Assembly: GCA_022745215.1 (NCBI GenBank)
Contig: JAIIWC010000036.1
Coordinates: 1 to 18,576 of the forward strand
Direction: 5' to 3'
Length of the DNA: 18,576 nt
From: Collinsella sp.
Lineage (GTDB): Bacteria; Actinomycetota; Coriobacteriia; Coriobacteriales; Coriobacteriaceae
Below, in pieces: positions 7,957-15,506 of this stretch (position 1 is the first letter of the stretch; every line of letters starts with the position of its first letter). A model generated the notes under the pieces. It searched no databases, was not told the DNA's origin, and saw nothing but the letters and a program-made list of their open reading frames with translations. Position numbers and translations under genes: made by a program.

Positions 7957-9264
7957 CTACTGCGACTTAGGACGCTTCTTCTTATTGAGCGCCGAAGGAG
8001 ATACACGGATACCGTCGCCTGTCTGTAGCACATAGGCTTTATGAGCCGGCTTAGCGGCCCCAGAAGCCTTCTGAGCGTGCTTCTTGGGATCAACGGTAAC
8101 AGCATTCGTGGGGTGCGGCTTAGTGGGCGCAGAGGGCGTCTGAGGCGTGCGGCCAAGCTTGCGCATCACACGATCCCAGCGCGCATGGATGCTCTCGTTG
8201 TGGGCGCTCTTAAGGCCCAGCAGGGGCGCAGCCAAAATGGTCGGCGCGATAAACGTAATGAGGCGCCACAGCAGATAGCCGGCGGTCGAAGCCGACCCAA
8301 AGAAATGACCCAAGAACAATGCAAAGCCGCCCTCAGCGCCACCAGTTCCACCGGGCAAGGGGACCGCAGAGCTCAGCAGCTGGACAAAGGCGCTCGCGGC
8401 CATGACCGAGAAAAAGTCGACCTCGTGGTGGCCAAAGGCAAGCATCAGGAAATACGGCACCAGATAGAAAAACGCAAGCTGCAGCATGGTGATAAACACG
8501 GTGAGCAGCATGGAAGAAAAATGTCCGGCAGAAAGCTTGAACTTCTCGGAGAACGAGTAGATCTCGCCATCGACAAACGAGCGCCATCCATCGATCTTAG
8601 TGGCCGAGACACCTATGCGCTCGAGCCAATTGATGATGCAATGGGCGACGCGCGTGACGGTCTTAGGCATGAGCGCGACGGCGAAGATGCCGAGCAGGAT
8701 GCAGCAGTGACCGCCAAAACTAAAGACGCACAGCAGCGTCATGTCGCCATAGCGCTCGGCAAAAAACGGCATGCGAGCAAGCAATAGGATAGCGCCCCAG
8801 GCAACTAGGCCAAACTGATACACAATAAATCGGGTGAACTGCGTGGCACCCGCTTCGCCCACGTTTTGGCCCGCTTTGGTCAGGCGGTAGATCTGGGCAG
8901 GCGTAGAGCCCATCATCATGGGCGTCAGGTTGCCAAAGAAGATGCCACTCGCCTCGACCGAGATCAGGTCGCGAATGCCGACGGGTGAATTGGGGTCGAG
9001 CCAGACGGCGATCGCATAGGCCACAATGCCAAAGAACAGATACATGAACATGCAAAGACACGCGACAACGAGCCAGGGCGCCTGGACGCTCGACATAGCA
9101 GCCCAGAACTGCCCCATCTGCCCGGTTACCACCAGATAGACGATATAACCCACCAGCACAACGCCGATAAAGATTGCGCCGCGGCGTGCGCTCTTATTGT
9201 CATCGCCGCCCGAGGCCTCAACCTCGACCTGGGGCTTGGACGTATGCTGAGAGGACTCCGTCAT
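7957..9264 (-). CDS. UPF0104/LPG_synthase_TM flippase-like integral membrane protein, 435 aa
   Basis: Belongs to the family that includes the membrane domain of MprF and AglD-like proteins; members help move or build lipid-linked molecules, but the substrate here is unknown. Residues 1-30 are a polar cytoplasmic tail. About eight hydrophobic segments follow (e.g. AIFIGVVLVGYIVYLVV, WLVVACLCMFMYLFFGIVAYAI, MLLTVFITMLQLAFFYLVPYFLML). The family hallmark PLPGGTGGAEGGF precedes the last helices. The C-terminal 85 residues are Lys/Pro/Ala-rich, strongly basic and probably cytoplasmic. The start at 9264 has AAGGAG 5 nt upstream, whereas the upstream ATG at 9330 does not. No catalytic lysyltransferase (GNAT-like) domain is attached, so it is not full-length MprF. 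It is followed on the same strand by the TetR gene. Confidence 0.85.
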   Translation of the reverse strand: MTESSQHTSKPQVEVEASGGDDNKSARRGAIFIGVVLVGYIVYLVVTGQMGQFWAAMSSVQAPWLVVACLCMFMYLFFGIVAYAIAVWLDPNSPVGIRDLISVEASGIFFGNLTPMMMGSTPAQIYRLTKAGQNVGEAGATQFTRFIVYQFGLVAWGAILLLARMPFFAERYGDMTLLCVFSFGGHCCILLGIFAVALMPKTVTRVAHCIINWLERIGVSATKIDGWRSFVDGEIYSFSEKFKLSAGHFSSMLLTVFITMLQLAFFYLVPYFLMLAFGHHEVDFFSVMAASAFVQLLSSAVPLPGGTGGAEGGFALFLGHFFGSASTAGYLLWRLITFIAPTILAAPLLGLKSAHNESIHARWDRVMRKLGRTPQTPSAPTKPHPTNAVTVDPKKHAQKASGAAKPAHKAYVLQTGDGIRVSPSALNKKKRPKSQ

Positions 9265-9297
9265 GAGACTCCTTCTAACAGTCAAAATATCTTGGTT

Positions 9298-9303
9298 ATT
9301 GTA
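9298..9303 (-). promoter_or_regulatory. candidate -10 box for the flippase-like gene
   Basis: TACAAT on the - strand, 34 nt upstream of the start codon. The best -35 at 16 nt spacing (TTCTGC) is weak. Supported by position and the -10 only. Confidence 0.35.
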
Positions 9304-9372
9304 CCCGTAAGGGCCATAAGCAGAACGCAAAGCTCTTGTTCAAACGGGAATGACAGACAGTTGTTTGATAAT

Positions 9373-9404
9373 AAAAAACCCGGCCTTCCGTGGAAAGACC
9401 GGGT
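9373..9404 (-). terminator. intrinsic terminator after tandem tRNA-Glu genes
   Basis: On the - strand ACCCGG...TTTCC pairs with GGAA...CCGGGT around a short ACG loop, followed by TTTTTT. It begins 11 nt beyond the CCA of the second tRNA gene. Confidence 0.9.
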
Positions 9405-9414
9405 ATCAGATGCG

Positions 9415-9491
9415 TGGTAGCCCGTACCAGATTCGAACTGGTGATCTCCGCCTTGAGAGGGCGGCGTCCTAAACCGCTAGACGAACGGGCC
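9415..9491 (-). tRNA. tRNA-Glu (anticodon CUC), copy 2
   Basis: Folds as a 77-nt cloverleaf including a genome-encoded CCA. The acceptor GGCCCGT pairs with ACGGGCT (first pair G-U). The anticodon stem CCGCC/GGCGG presents the loop CTCTCAA, giving anticodon CUC for GAG codons. The T arm contains GTTCGAATC. It is the promoter-distal copy, 22 nt beyond an identical gene and just before a terminator. Confidence 0.96.
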
Positions 9492-9513
9492 ATAGGTCTC
9501 GGCAGAAAAGAAG

Positions 9514-9590
9514 TGGTAGCCCGTACCAGATTCGAACTGGTGATCTCCGCCTTGAGAGGGCGGCGTCCTAAACCGCTAGACGAACGGGCC
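9514..9590 (-). tRNA. tRNA-Glu (anticodon CUC), copy 1
   Basis: Identical in sequence to the neighbouring tRNA-Glu gene, including the encoded CCA. Same cloverleaf, same CUC anticodon, reading GAG. This is the promoter-proximal copy; the two are presumably cut from one transcript. Confidence 0.96.
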
Positions 9591-9624
9591 ACATGACATC
9601 TGCACTGCCGTGCTGCGAAGAAAT

Positions 9625-9653
9625 ATATTACGGGACAAAAAACATCAGCGCAA
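9625..9653 (-). promoter_or_regulatory. candidate promoter for the tRNA-Glu pair
   Basis: On the - strand TTGCGC (9648-9653) and TAATAT (9625-9630) are separated by exactly 17 nt; each box matches its consensus at 4 of 6 positions. The -10 ends 35 nt upstream of the first tRNA. Confidence 0.5.
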
Positions 9654-9717
9654 GAAGAAATTCCAAATTGCCGAAAATTTGTCGACAGGTTATGGAACGC
9701 GCAGGTCAACTAATTAG

Positions 9718-11112
9718 CTAATTCAAGTTGAGATGAACCAAAAGGGTTTCGCGATCGTTGGGGATGTTGTCCTCGATAACGGCTTCGAGGGCGGCGTTGA
9801 GTAGCTGGCCTAGCTCGAGCCCCGGCTTCACACCGGCACGAATCAAGTCGCCGCCGTTGATAGCAAGCATCTTGAGCGAATAGGGCTCCCCCGCCTCCAA
9901 CAAATCATGGGCGAGTGAGCGCATCTCTTCGATCGTCTCGACGTAATAGAAGCACGACGGCGCCTTGCCCAGCGTGTCGGCACGCTTAAGGTCCATAAGC
10001 TCGTCCATCAGGCGCGGCGTATCGACGCCCTCGCCCGAAAGCAAGCGCATCATATTGAGCAAGCAGGAGCGCTCGGGGCGCAGCGGCTTGTCGTGGTACT
10101 TAATGAGCAGGCACACGTCGCGGACCAAGTCGTGCGAAAGCGCCAAGCGATCCATGATGGCGCGCGCCTTCTTGGCCCCGAGCTCGGGGTGACCGTAAAA
10201 GTGGCCGCTGCCCGCATGGTCGACCGTAAAGCAATCGGGCTTGGAAACGTCGTGCAAAAACGCCGCCCACATTAGGCTCATTGAGGGTGTAAAGCCGTCG
10301 CACAGCGCCAACTCCCCCGCCACCGTCAGCACACGGGCGATATGCTCGTAAACGTTAAACGCATGATAGACGCTGCGCTGATCAAACCCGCGACCCGCTG
10401 CCAACTCGGGCACGGCGGCGCAGATGAGCTCGGGGTAGCGCAGCATGGCGTCTCCCCCGTGGCCGGTCGAAAGGATACCCTCGAGCTCAATGCCCACGCG
10501 CTCGCGCGCCACAGCATCGAGCAGCGGCGCGCACTCGGCAAGCGCCTGTTTAGTCTTAGGCTCGATCATAAAATCCAGACGGCAGGCAAAACGCACCGCG
10601 CGCAGCATGCGAAGCGCGTCCTCGTTAAAACGACGCTTGGGATCTCCAACGGCGCGGATGAGCTTGCGGTCTAGGTCGCCCTGACCATCGTAGCGGTCGA
10701 CAAGACCACGCTCGGGATGCCAGGCCATAGCGTTAACGGTAAAGTCACGACGCGCCAGATCGTCCTCAAGCGACGCCGCACGCTCCACACTCTGGGGATG
10801 GCGGCCGTCGGTGTAAAAGCCGTCTAGGCGGTAGGTGGTGACCTCAATGCGCTCATCATCGCAAATAGCCGTGATGCCGCCAAATTTAATACCCGACTCA
10901 ACCACCGCAATGCCAGCGGCCTCGAGCGCCGCCTTGGACTCCTGCCACAGGCCGCTGCAGCACATGTCAACATCGTGGCTGGGGCATCCCATCAGGGCAT
11001 CGCGCACCCAACCACCCACGTACCAGGCCTCAAGACCTGCTGCCTCAAGCGCACGCAGGACACGGATAGAGGCATCGGTCGGCTGCGTACCGTTGAGCGA
11101 AACATTGCACAT
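9718..11112 (-). CDS. cca: CCA tRNA nucleotidyltransferase (poly(A) polymerase-type head plus HD domain), 464 aa
   Basis: Adds or repairs the 3' CCA end of tRNAs from CTP and ATP in the cytoplasm. The nucleotidyltransferase head has GGWVRD (33-38) and the metal-binding DVD (47-49). The motif LARRDFTVNAMA (119-130) and the nucleotide-choosing region RRFNEDALRMLRAVRF (160-175) follow. A C-terminal HD-type domain includes AAFLHDVSKP (about 283-292), seen in many of these enzymes and linked to phosphohydrolase activity. AGGAGG lies 8 nt before the chosen ATG. It lies upstream of two tRNA genes that already encode CCA, so repair of worn ends, plus maturation of any tRNAs lacking CCA, is its likely job here. 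Class II membership is clear. Confidence 0.94.
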   Translation of the reverse strand: MCNVSLNGTQPTDASIRVLRALEAAGLEAWYVGGWVRDALMGCPSHDVDMCCSGLWQESKAALEAAGIAVVESGIKFGGITAICDDERIEVTTYRLDGFYTDGRHPQSVERAASLEDDLARRDFTVNAMAWHPERGLVDRYDGQGDLDRKLIRAVGDPKRRFNEDALRMLRAVRFACRLDFMIEPKTKQALAECAPLLDAVARERVGIELEGILSTGHGGDAMLRYPELICAAVPELAAGRGFDQRSVYHAFNVYEHIARVLTVAGELALCDGFTPSMSLMWAAFLHDVSKPDCFTVDHAGSGHFYGHPELGAKKARAIMDRLALSHDLVRDVCLLIKYHDKPLRPERSCLLNMMRLLSGEGVDTPRLMDELMDLKRADTLGKAPSCFYYVETIEEMRSLAHDLLEAGEPYSLKMLAINGGDLIRAGVKPGLELGQLLNAALEAVIEDNIPNDRETLLVHLNLN

Positions 11113-11205
11113 GCCTATGGCCTCCTGCGACTATCAAATTGGCTATCGATTGCGTCTGCAAGAAGTCTAGCAAGAAACAGCCTCCACTGCACACGCAAGT
11201 CCGAT

Positions 11206-11243
11206 AAACAAAAACGCATCCGTCCTAGTCTAAGACGGATGCG
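11206..11243 (-). terminator. intrinsic terminator after the distal PfkB-family kinase gene
   Basis: On the - strand CGCATCCGTC and GACGGATGCG form a perfect 10-bp stem (11215-11224 with 11234-11243) followed by TTTTTGTTT. It ends the fructose cluster and isolates it from cca. Confidence 0.92.
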
Positions 11244-11276
11244 AAATAATTGAACTATTCAGGCAAGGTGCCGGAA

Positions 11277-12209
11277 CTAGCAAACCTGACGGATTGCAAT
11301 ACCCTTCTGATACTCATCGACCTTAGCAAAATCGCCCAGACCCGGGCACTCGACCACGTTGGCGCCGGTGGCCATCGAGAGGCGCAGGGCATCCTCGACG
11401 CGCTCGGGGGCGTTGTGCCACACGGAAAGGAAGGCGGCCAGCGAGGAGTCGCCCGCGCAGACGGTCGACAGCAGCTTGACGTCGAAGGTGCGGTTGGCAA
11501 ACCAGATGTGCTCGCCGTTGGAGAAGTACGCGCCGGCGCCACCCAGGGTCAACAGCACGTTCTTGGCGCCCTTGGCATGCAGTTCGGCCATCGCGCCCTT
11601 GACAGACTCGTCGTCGCCACCGCTCACCTTAATGCCAAAGATGTCGAGCAGCTCGTCGTCGTTAGGCTTAATGAGGAGCGGCTCCATAGCAATGAGGTCG
11701 GCCAACTGATGGCTCGAAATATCGAGCACGAACTCGGCGCCCTTTGCCTTAACGCGGCGAAGCACCTCGGCCAGGAAGCCCTCAGAGGTGTTGGGGGGCA
11801 GCGAGCCGCTAATGACCAGGCAGGTCATGTCGTCAAGTGAATCGATGAGCTCAAACATCTCCTGCTCGTTGGCAGCGTTGATGGCGGCACCGGCATTGAC
11901 CATGTTGTACTCGGTGTCGGGACCGGCGTTGAGGAACACGTTGACACGCGTGATGCCGTCAGTCCATACGGGCTTGACGGGCACGCCAAGGGCCTCGGCG
12001 CCCTTAACGATAAACTCTCCCGAGAAGCCGGCGAAGAAGCCCAGGATCGTGGTGTCGACGCCGTAGTGGTCGAGCGTAAAAGAGACGTTGAGACCCTTGC
12101 CGTTGGGGGTGTAGACAGCGTTACGGGTGCGAGTGACGGTGTTGGCGGACAGGCCATCGCAGGAGATGTTGTAGTCAATAGCGGGATTTGCAGTGAGCGT
12201 ATAAATCAT
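11277..12209 (-). CDS. fruK: PfkB-family sugar-phosphate kinase, 1-phosphofructokinase-like, paralog A, 310 aa
   Basis: Most likely phosphorylates fructose-1-phosphate to fructose-1,6-bisphosphate, next to the fructose PTS genes. The start MIYTLTANPAIDYNI is typical of FruK/LacC kinases. Residues 36-44 read NGKGLNVSF, where the usual FruK text begins GGKG. The ATP-site motif near the end is CAGDS (251-255) with catalytic-base candidate Asp254; most relatives have GAGDS. AAAGGAA lies 5 nt before the ATG, and an upstream in-frame ATG (12257) is not preceded by a ribosome site. It is separated from its paralog by a terminator and has its own possible promoter. A tagatose-6-phosphate or other sugar-phosphate substrate cannot be excluded. 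Confidence 0.85.
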   Translation of the reverse strand: MIYTLTANPAIDYNISCDGLSANTVTRTRNAVYTPNGKGLNVSFTLDHYGVDTTILGFFAGFSGEFIVKGAEALGVPVKPVWTDGITRVNVFLNAGPDTEYNMVNAGAAINAANEQEMFELIDSLDDMTCLVISGSLPPNTSEGFLAEVLRRVKAKGAEFVLDISSHQLADLIAMEPLLIKPNDDELLDIFGIKVSGGDDESVKGAMAELHAKGAKNVLLTLGGAGAYFSNGEHIWFANRTFDVKLLSTVCAGDSSLAAFLSVWHNAPERVEDALRLSMATGANVVECPGLGDFAKVDEYQKGIAIRQVC

Positions 12210-12223
12210 GAATGTTCCTTTCA
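12209..12223. promoter_or_regulatory. TGAA/TTCA repeat over the kinase ribosome site, similar to a site before fruA
   Basis: On the - strand TGAAAGGAACATTCA overlaps the ribosome site and reaches the start codon. It matches the 15-bp TGAAAGGTTCTTTCA at 18203-18217 at 12 of 15 positions. It may be a shared regulator site or chance overlap with the AAAGGA ribosome site. Confidence 0.3.
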
Positions 12224-12243
12224 CGAAGCAACGTGTTAATGAA

Positions 12244-12249
12244 AGTATA
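12244..12249 (-). promoter_or_regulatory. candidate -10 box for kinase paralog A
   Basis: TATACT on the - strand, 34 nt upstream of the start codon and downstream of the terminator of paralog B. No good -35 at 17 nt. The rest of 12250-12337 shows nothing else clear. Confidence 0.35.
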
Positions 12250-12337
12250 TTCCACACATCGGTAAAAGGCTAGGACAACTCGGTAAACAGTGTGGAAGCG
12301 ATGAAGTACGGCAGAACATGTCTCCCCCATGGCAGAA

Positions 12338-12370
12338 CAAAAAAGGCGCCCCGGTCGAAACCGGGACGCC
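12338..12370 (-). terminator. intrinsic terminator after kinase paralog B
   Basis: On the - strand GGCGTCCCGGT pairs with ACCGGGGCGCC (one mismatch) around TTCG, followed by TTTTTT (12339-12344). UUCG is a very stable loop. It separates the two kinase genes transcriptionally. Confidence 0.93.
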
Positions 12371-12398
12371 GTATGCGCACGAGTTTGTCGCGTTTCGC

Positions 12399-13331
12399 TT
12401 ACTTGCGATCGAGCTTGCGGACAGCAACGCGCTTGCTGTACTCGTCGACGTGACCAAAGTCGCCGATGCCGACGGACTCAGCAACGTTGGCGCCGGTGGC
12501 CATAGCGAGCTTCATGGCCTCCTCGACGTTGTCGCGGTCCCTGTACCACTTGTGCAGGAACGCAGCGAGGGTGCAGTCGCCGGCGCAGACGGAAGAGACA
12601 AGCTTGATGTTGAACTCACGCTTGGCATACCAGATGTCCTCGCCGTTGGAGAAGTAAGCGTCACCGCGGCTACCACGGGTGAGCAGCACGTTCTGGACGC
12701 CGGCCTCGTGAGCCAGCTTCATGGCAACGCGGACCTCGTCGTCGGTGTCGACCGGCACGCCGAAGATAGCCTTCATCTCGTGATGGTTCGGCTTAATGAG
12801 CAGCGGCTTCTTGTGAGCGAGCTCCTTGAGCTTGTCGGAGGACAGGTCCAGGACGACGTCGGCGCCACGGGCCTGAGCGTGCTCCATGACCTGAGCCAGG
12901 AAGTCGGGCGTAGCTTTGGGAGGCACGGAGCCGGAGACGATCAGGCACTCAAGGTCGCCCGCGGTGTCCAGGATGTTGTAGAGCTCCTCCTGGTGCTGCG
13001 GCGTGATCGGAGCACCGGGGTTCAGGATGCCGTACTCGTGCTGGCCATCGTTGACGTAGGTGTTGATGCGCGTGATACCGTCGGTCCAGACCGGGCGGCA
13101 GAGGCAACCCAGGTTCATGACCTCCTCGACGATGAACTTGCCCGTGAAGCCGGCGAAGAAACCGAGCGCGACGGTGTCGACGCCCATCTTCTTAAAGGCG
13201 AAGGACACGTCGAGGCCCTTGCCGTTAGCCGTGTAGCTGGCCGAGCCGGTGCGGACGTTCTCGTCGGGCTCGAGCGGAGAGCTCGAAACCGTCATGTCGA
13301 CAGCCGGGTTAGCGGTTAGCGTGTAGAACAT
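12399..13331 (-). CDS. PfkB-family sugar-phosphate kinase, 1-phosphofructokinase-like, paralog B, 310 aa
   Basis: A second FruK/LacC-type kinase, the same length as its downstream neighbour and clearly its paralog across the full length (GVDT..LGFFAGF, PVWTDGITR, MATGANV, GIGDF, VDEY are shared). Two sites differ from the usual family text. Residues 36-44 read NGKGLDVSF, so the Asn that contacts the sugar in PfkB kinases is Asp41. The late motif is CAGDC (249-253), with catalytic-base candidate Asp252. The start has a modest AGGGGG about 8 nt upstream. It follows ptsI by 74 nt and ends in a strong terminator. Likely 1-phosphofructokinase, but the Asn-to-Asp change leaves substrate less sure than for paralog A. 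Confidence 0.83.
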   Translation of the reverse strand: MFYTLTANPAVDMTVSSSPLEPDENVRTGSASYTANGKGLDVSFAFKKMGVDTVALGFFAGFTGKFIVEEVMNLGCLCRPVWTDGITRINTYVNDGQHEYGILNPGAPITPQHQEELYNILDTAGDLECLIVSGSVPPKATPDFLAQVMEHAQARGADVVLDLSSDKLKELAHKKPLLIKPNHHEMKAIFGVPVDTDDEVRVAMKLAHEAGVQNVLLTRGSRGDAYFSNGEDIWYAKREFNIKLVSSVCAGDCTLAAFLHKWYRDRDNVEEAMKLAMATGANVAESVGIGDFGHVDEYSKRVAVRKLDRK

Positions 13332-13358
13332 TTACAGTACCCCCTGTATATGTGAGGG

Positions 13359-13388
13359 CCGCGTGGCCGGCCCATTCCAACCACGCGG
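13359..13388 (-). other. intercistronic inverted repeat between ptsI and kinase paralog B
   Basis: CCGCGTGG (13359-13366) and CCACGCGG (13381-13388) are perfect inverted 8-mers separated by 14 nt. No T-run follows on the - strand, so it is more likely a pausing, processing or stability hairpin than a terminator. Confidence 0.5.
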
Positions 13389-13405
13389 TTACCTCTGATA
13401 CCAAA

Positions 13406-15109
13406 TTAGCGAGCTGCGGACTCGAGCAGTGCCTTGACCTCGGCAGCGGTGTTGCAGGCGAGCGCCTTCTCGGCGAGCTCGTCGCACTCGGCCTTGGTCC
13501 ACTGGCTGATGGTCTTGCGGGCGCGCAGGATGGACGGAGCGCTCATCGAGAACTCCTCCAGGCCCCAGCTGATCAGCAGCGGCTCGAGCAACGGATCGGC
13601 AGCGGCCTCGCCGCACATACCGACCATGATGCCGGCCTTCACGCCGCTCTCGATGATGTTCTTGAGCGAGCGGAGCACGGCGGGATAGTAAACCTGGTAC
13701 AGGTTGGAGATGGTGTCGTTGCCACGGTCGGCGCACATGGTGTAGCCGATCAGGTCGTTGGTGCCGATGGAGAAGAAGTCGGCGACCTCGGCCAGGCGGT
13801 CAGCGAGCAGCGAGGCGGCAGGCGTCTCGACCATGATGCCGACCTCGATGTTCTCGTTGAACTTGCGACCCTCTTCGGTCAGCTCGGCCTTGCACTGCTC
13901 GACGAGCTCCTTGACAGCCAAGACTTCCTCGACGCAGGTGACGAGCGGGATCATAATCTTGACGTCACCGAAGGCGCTGGCGCGCAGCAGGGCGCGGAGC
14001 TGGACCTTGTACTGGTCGGGGTTGGCCAGGCAGTAACGCACGGCGCGGAAGCCCATGAAGGGGTTCTCTTCCTTGACCATGTGCAGGTACGGAATCTCCT
14101 TGTCGCCACCCACATCGAGCGTGCGGATGATGACCGGAGCGCCCTTGAGCGCGCTGGCGACCTTACGGTAGGCGTTGAACTGCTCCTCCTCGGAAGGAAG
14201 CTCAGCAGAGTCCATGAACAGGAACTCGGAACGGAACAGGCCGATAGCCTCGGCATCGTGATCGAGCGCGTTGGGCACGTCATCGGGGTTGCCGATGTTG
14301 CAGGCGATGATCTTCTTGATGCCGTCGGCAGTCACGGACGGCTTGCCGCGGAAGGCCTCGAGAGCCGCCTTCTCGGCAGCGAAAGCCTCGGCCTTGGCAG
14401 TGTAAGCGGCGAGCGTCTCCTCATCGGGATCGGCCTCGACGATACCCTTGCCACCGTCGACGACAACGGTCATGCCGTTGCGCAGTGCGGTGCAGCTGTT
14501 GGAAACCGAAAGGACAGCCGGGATCTCGAGGGCGCGCGCAATGATTGCGGAGTGCGACGTGCGGCCACCAGTCTCGGTGACGATACCGGCAACGTGGGCC
14601 TTATCGATCGTGGCGGTCATGGACGGCGTGAGGTCGTGCACGACAACGACGGTGTTCTCGGGCAGGACGGAGAGGTCGACGACCTCCTTGCCCAGCAGCT
14701 CGGCCAGAATACCGGTGCGGATGTCGGCGATGTCGGCCGCGCGCAGACGGAACATCTCGTCGTCCATGGACAGGAACATGTTCTCGAACATGGTCGAGGT
14801 GTCCATGAGCGCCTGCTCGGCGCAGGTGCCGCCGTCGATGGCGGCGTTGATGGCGTCGGTCATGCCCGGATCCTGAGCTAGGACAATGTGTCCGCTCATG
14901 ATCTCGGCCTCGGCCTCGCCCACTGTCTCCTTCATGTGGTCGGCCTGAGCCTGGGTCTTCTCGCAGAAGACCGAAAGAGCGGTCTGATAGCGCTCCTTCT
15001 CTGCTGCCGAATCAGCAACCTCGTGCGGCTCAAACGTCAAGTCGGGATCGACGGCAACCATGACGGTGCCGATTCCGATGCCCTCGGATGCGTTGACTCC
15101 CTGATACAT
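13406..15109 (-). CDS. ptsI: PTS Enzyme I (phosphoenolpyruvate-protein phosphotransferase), 567 aa
   Basis: First step of the PTS: takes phosphate from PEP onto a histidine and passes it to HPr in the cytoplasm. The N-terminal part carries the HPr-binding helices and the active His186 in TETGGRTSHSAIIARALEIPAV. The C-terminal PEP-binding barrel includes IPLVTCVEEVLAV, VGIMVETPAA, the signature FFSIGTNDLIGYTMCADRGN and the MCGEAAAD loop with the catalytic Cys. Length is normal for the family. I chose the ATG at 15109, which has AGGA about 7 nt upstream; the in-frame ATG at 15115 is only 1 nt from that site. It follows ptsH by 133 nt with a terminator-like hairpin between them, suggesting lower expression than HPr. 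Confidence 0.97.
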   Translation of the reverse strand: MYQGVNASEGIGIGTVMVAVDPDLTFEPHEVADSAAEKERYQTALSVFCEKTQAQADHMKETVGEAEAEIMSGHIVLAQDPGMTDAINAAIDGGTCAEQALMDTSTMFENMFLSMDDEMFRLRAADIADIRTGILAELLGKEVVDLSVLPENTVVVVHDLTPSMTATIDKAHVAGIVTETGGRTSHSAIIARALEIPAVLSVSNSCTALRNGMTVVVDGGKGIVEADPDEETLAAYTAKAEAFAAEKAALEAFRGKPSVTADGIKKIIACNIGNPDDVPNALDHDAEAIGLFRSEFLFMDSAELPSEEEQFNAYRKVASALKGAPVIIRTLDVGGDKEIPYLHMVKEENPFMGFRAVRYCLANPDQYKVQLRALLRASAFGDVKIMIPLVTCVEEVLAVKELVEQCKAELTEEGRKFNENIEVGIMVETPAASLLADRLAEVADFFSIGTNDLIGYTMCADRGNDTISNLYQVYYPAVLRSLKNIIESGVKAGIMVGMCGEAAADPLLEPLLISWGLEEFSMSAPSILRARKTISQWTKAECDELAEKALACNTAAEVKALLESAAR

Positions 15110-15134
15110 TCCCATTCCTCTCTCCGTGCCATGT

Positions 15135-15163
15135 GATAAAGCGTTTTGCCATATCCATGACAA
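15135..15163 (-). promoter_or_regulatory. candidate promoter for ptsI
   Basis: On the - strand TTGTCA (15158-15163, 5 of 6 match) and TTTATC (15135-15140, 3 of 6) are spaced by 17 nt. It overlaps the end of the ptsH terminator, so read-through and re-initiation could both feed ptsI. Confidence 0.35.
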
Positions 15164-15197
15164 AAGAGCGCAGCTACCTTGATACAGGTCACTGCGC
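15161..15197 (-). terminator. terminator-like hairpin between ptsH and ptsI
   Basis: On the - strand GCGCAG and CTGCGC (15168-15173 with 15192-15197) enclose a further ACCT/AGGT stem, followed by TCTTTTG. The T-run is short, so partial termination is likely. Confidence 0.6.
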
Positions 15198-15242
15198 CCC
15201 CAAGTATGAACTTAATTGTTCAACATGCGACCCGTTTGAGTT

Positions 15243-15506
15243 CTACTCGCCAAGACCGCTCTTAATGAGCTCGATGGCAGCAGCCAGAGCCTCGGCCTCG
15301 TCGGCACCGTCGCACTTGACCTCGACCTCGGTACCGCAAGGGATACCAGCAGCCATGAGGGCCATCGGGGACTTGCCGTTGACCTCCTTCTCGGGGGTGA
15401 CGACCGTCACGTCACAGGCGTACTTGCCCATGGTGGAGGCAAACAGACCAGCCGGACGCATGTGCAGACCCTGAGGATTAACGAGGGTAGCCTTCTCAGA
15501 AACCAT
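15243..15506 (-). CDS. ptsH: PTS phosphocarrier protein HPr, 87 aa
   Basis: Carries phosphate from Enzyme I to sugar-specific EIIA domains, here probably the C-terminal domain of FruA. The phosphorylated His15 lies in QGLHMRPAG, and Ser46 lies in NGKSPMALMA at the position regulated by HPr kinase in Firmicutes. Length and fold are standard. Pro47 replaces the Ile usual in Firmicutes next to Ser46, so kinase-dependent control is doubtful. AAGGAG lies 7 nt upstream of the ATG. The gene stands between ptsI and fruA on the same strand, with a 548-nt leader region upstream. Confidence 0.97.
   Translation of the reverse strand: MVSEKATLVNPQGLHMRPAGLFASTMGKYACDVTVVTPEKEVNGKSPMALMAAGIPCGTEVEVKCDGADEAEALAAAIELIKSGLGE

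Noticed and set aside
9415..9590. Direct repeat of 79 nt that might be a mobile element or CRISPR-like array
   Set aside because: Both units fold as complete tRNA-Glu genes; the array has only two units.
9390..9596. Small + strand frame with a duplicated peptide (VARTRFELVISALRGRRPKPLDERA)
   Set aside because: The repeat comes from the two identical tRNA-Glu genes read in reverse; it is not a protein.
9712..9723. AATTAGCTAATT palindrome at the end of cca
   Set aside because: Short, AT-rich and overlapping the stop codon; too weak to call as an operator or terminator.
13352..14881. Long + strand open frame antisense to ptsI
   Set aside because: Composition reflects the complement of the well-supported Enzyme I gene; no domain or ribosome site supports it.
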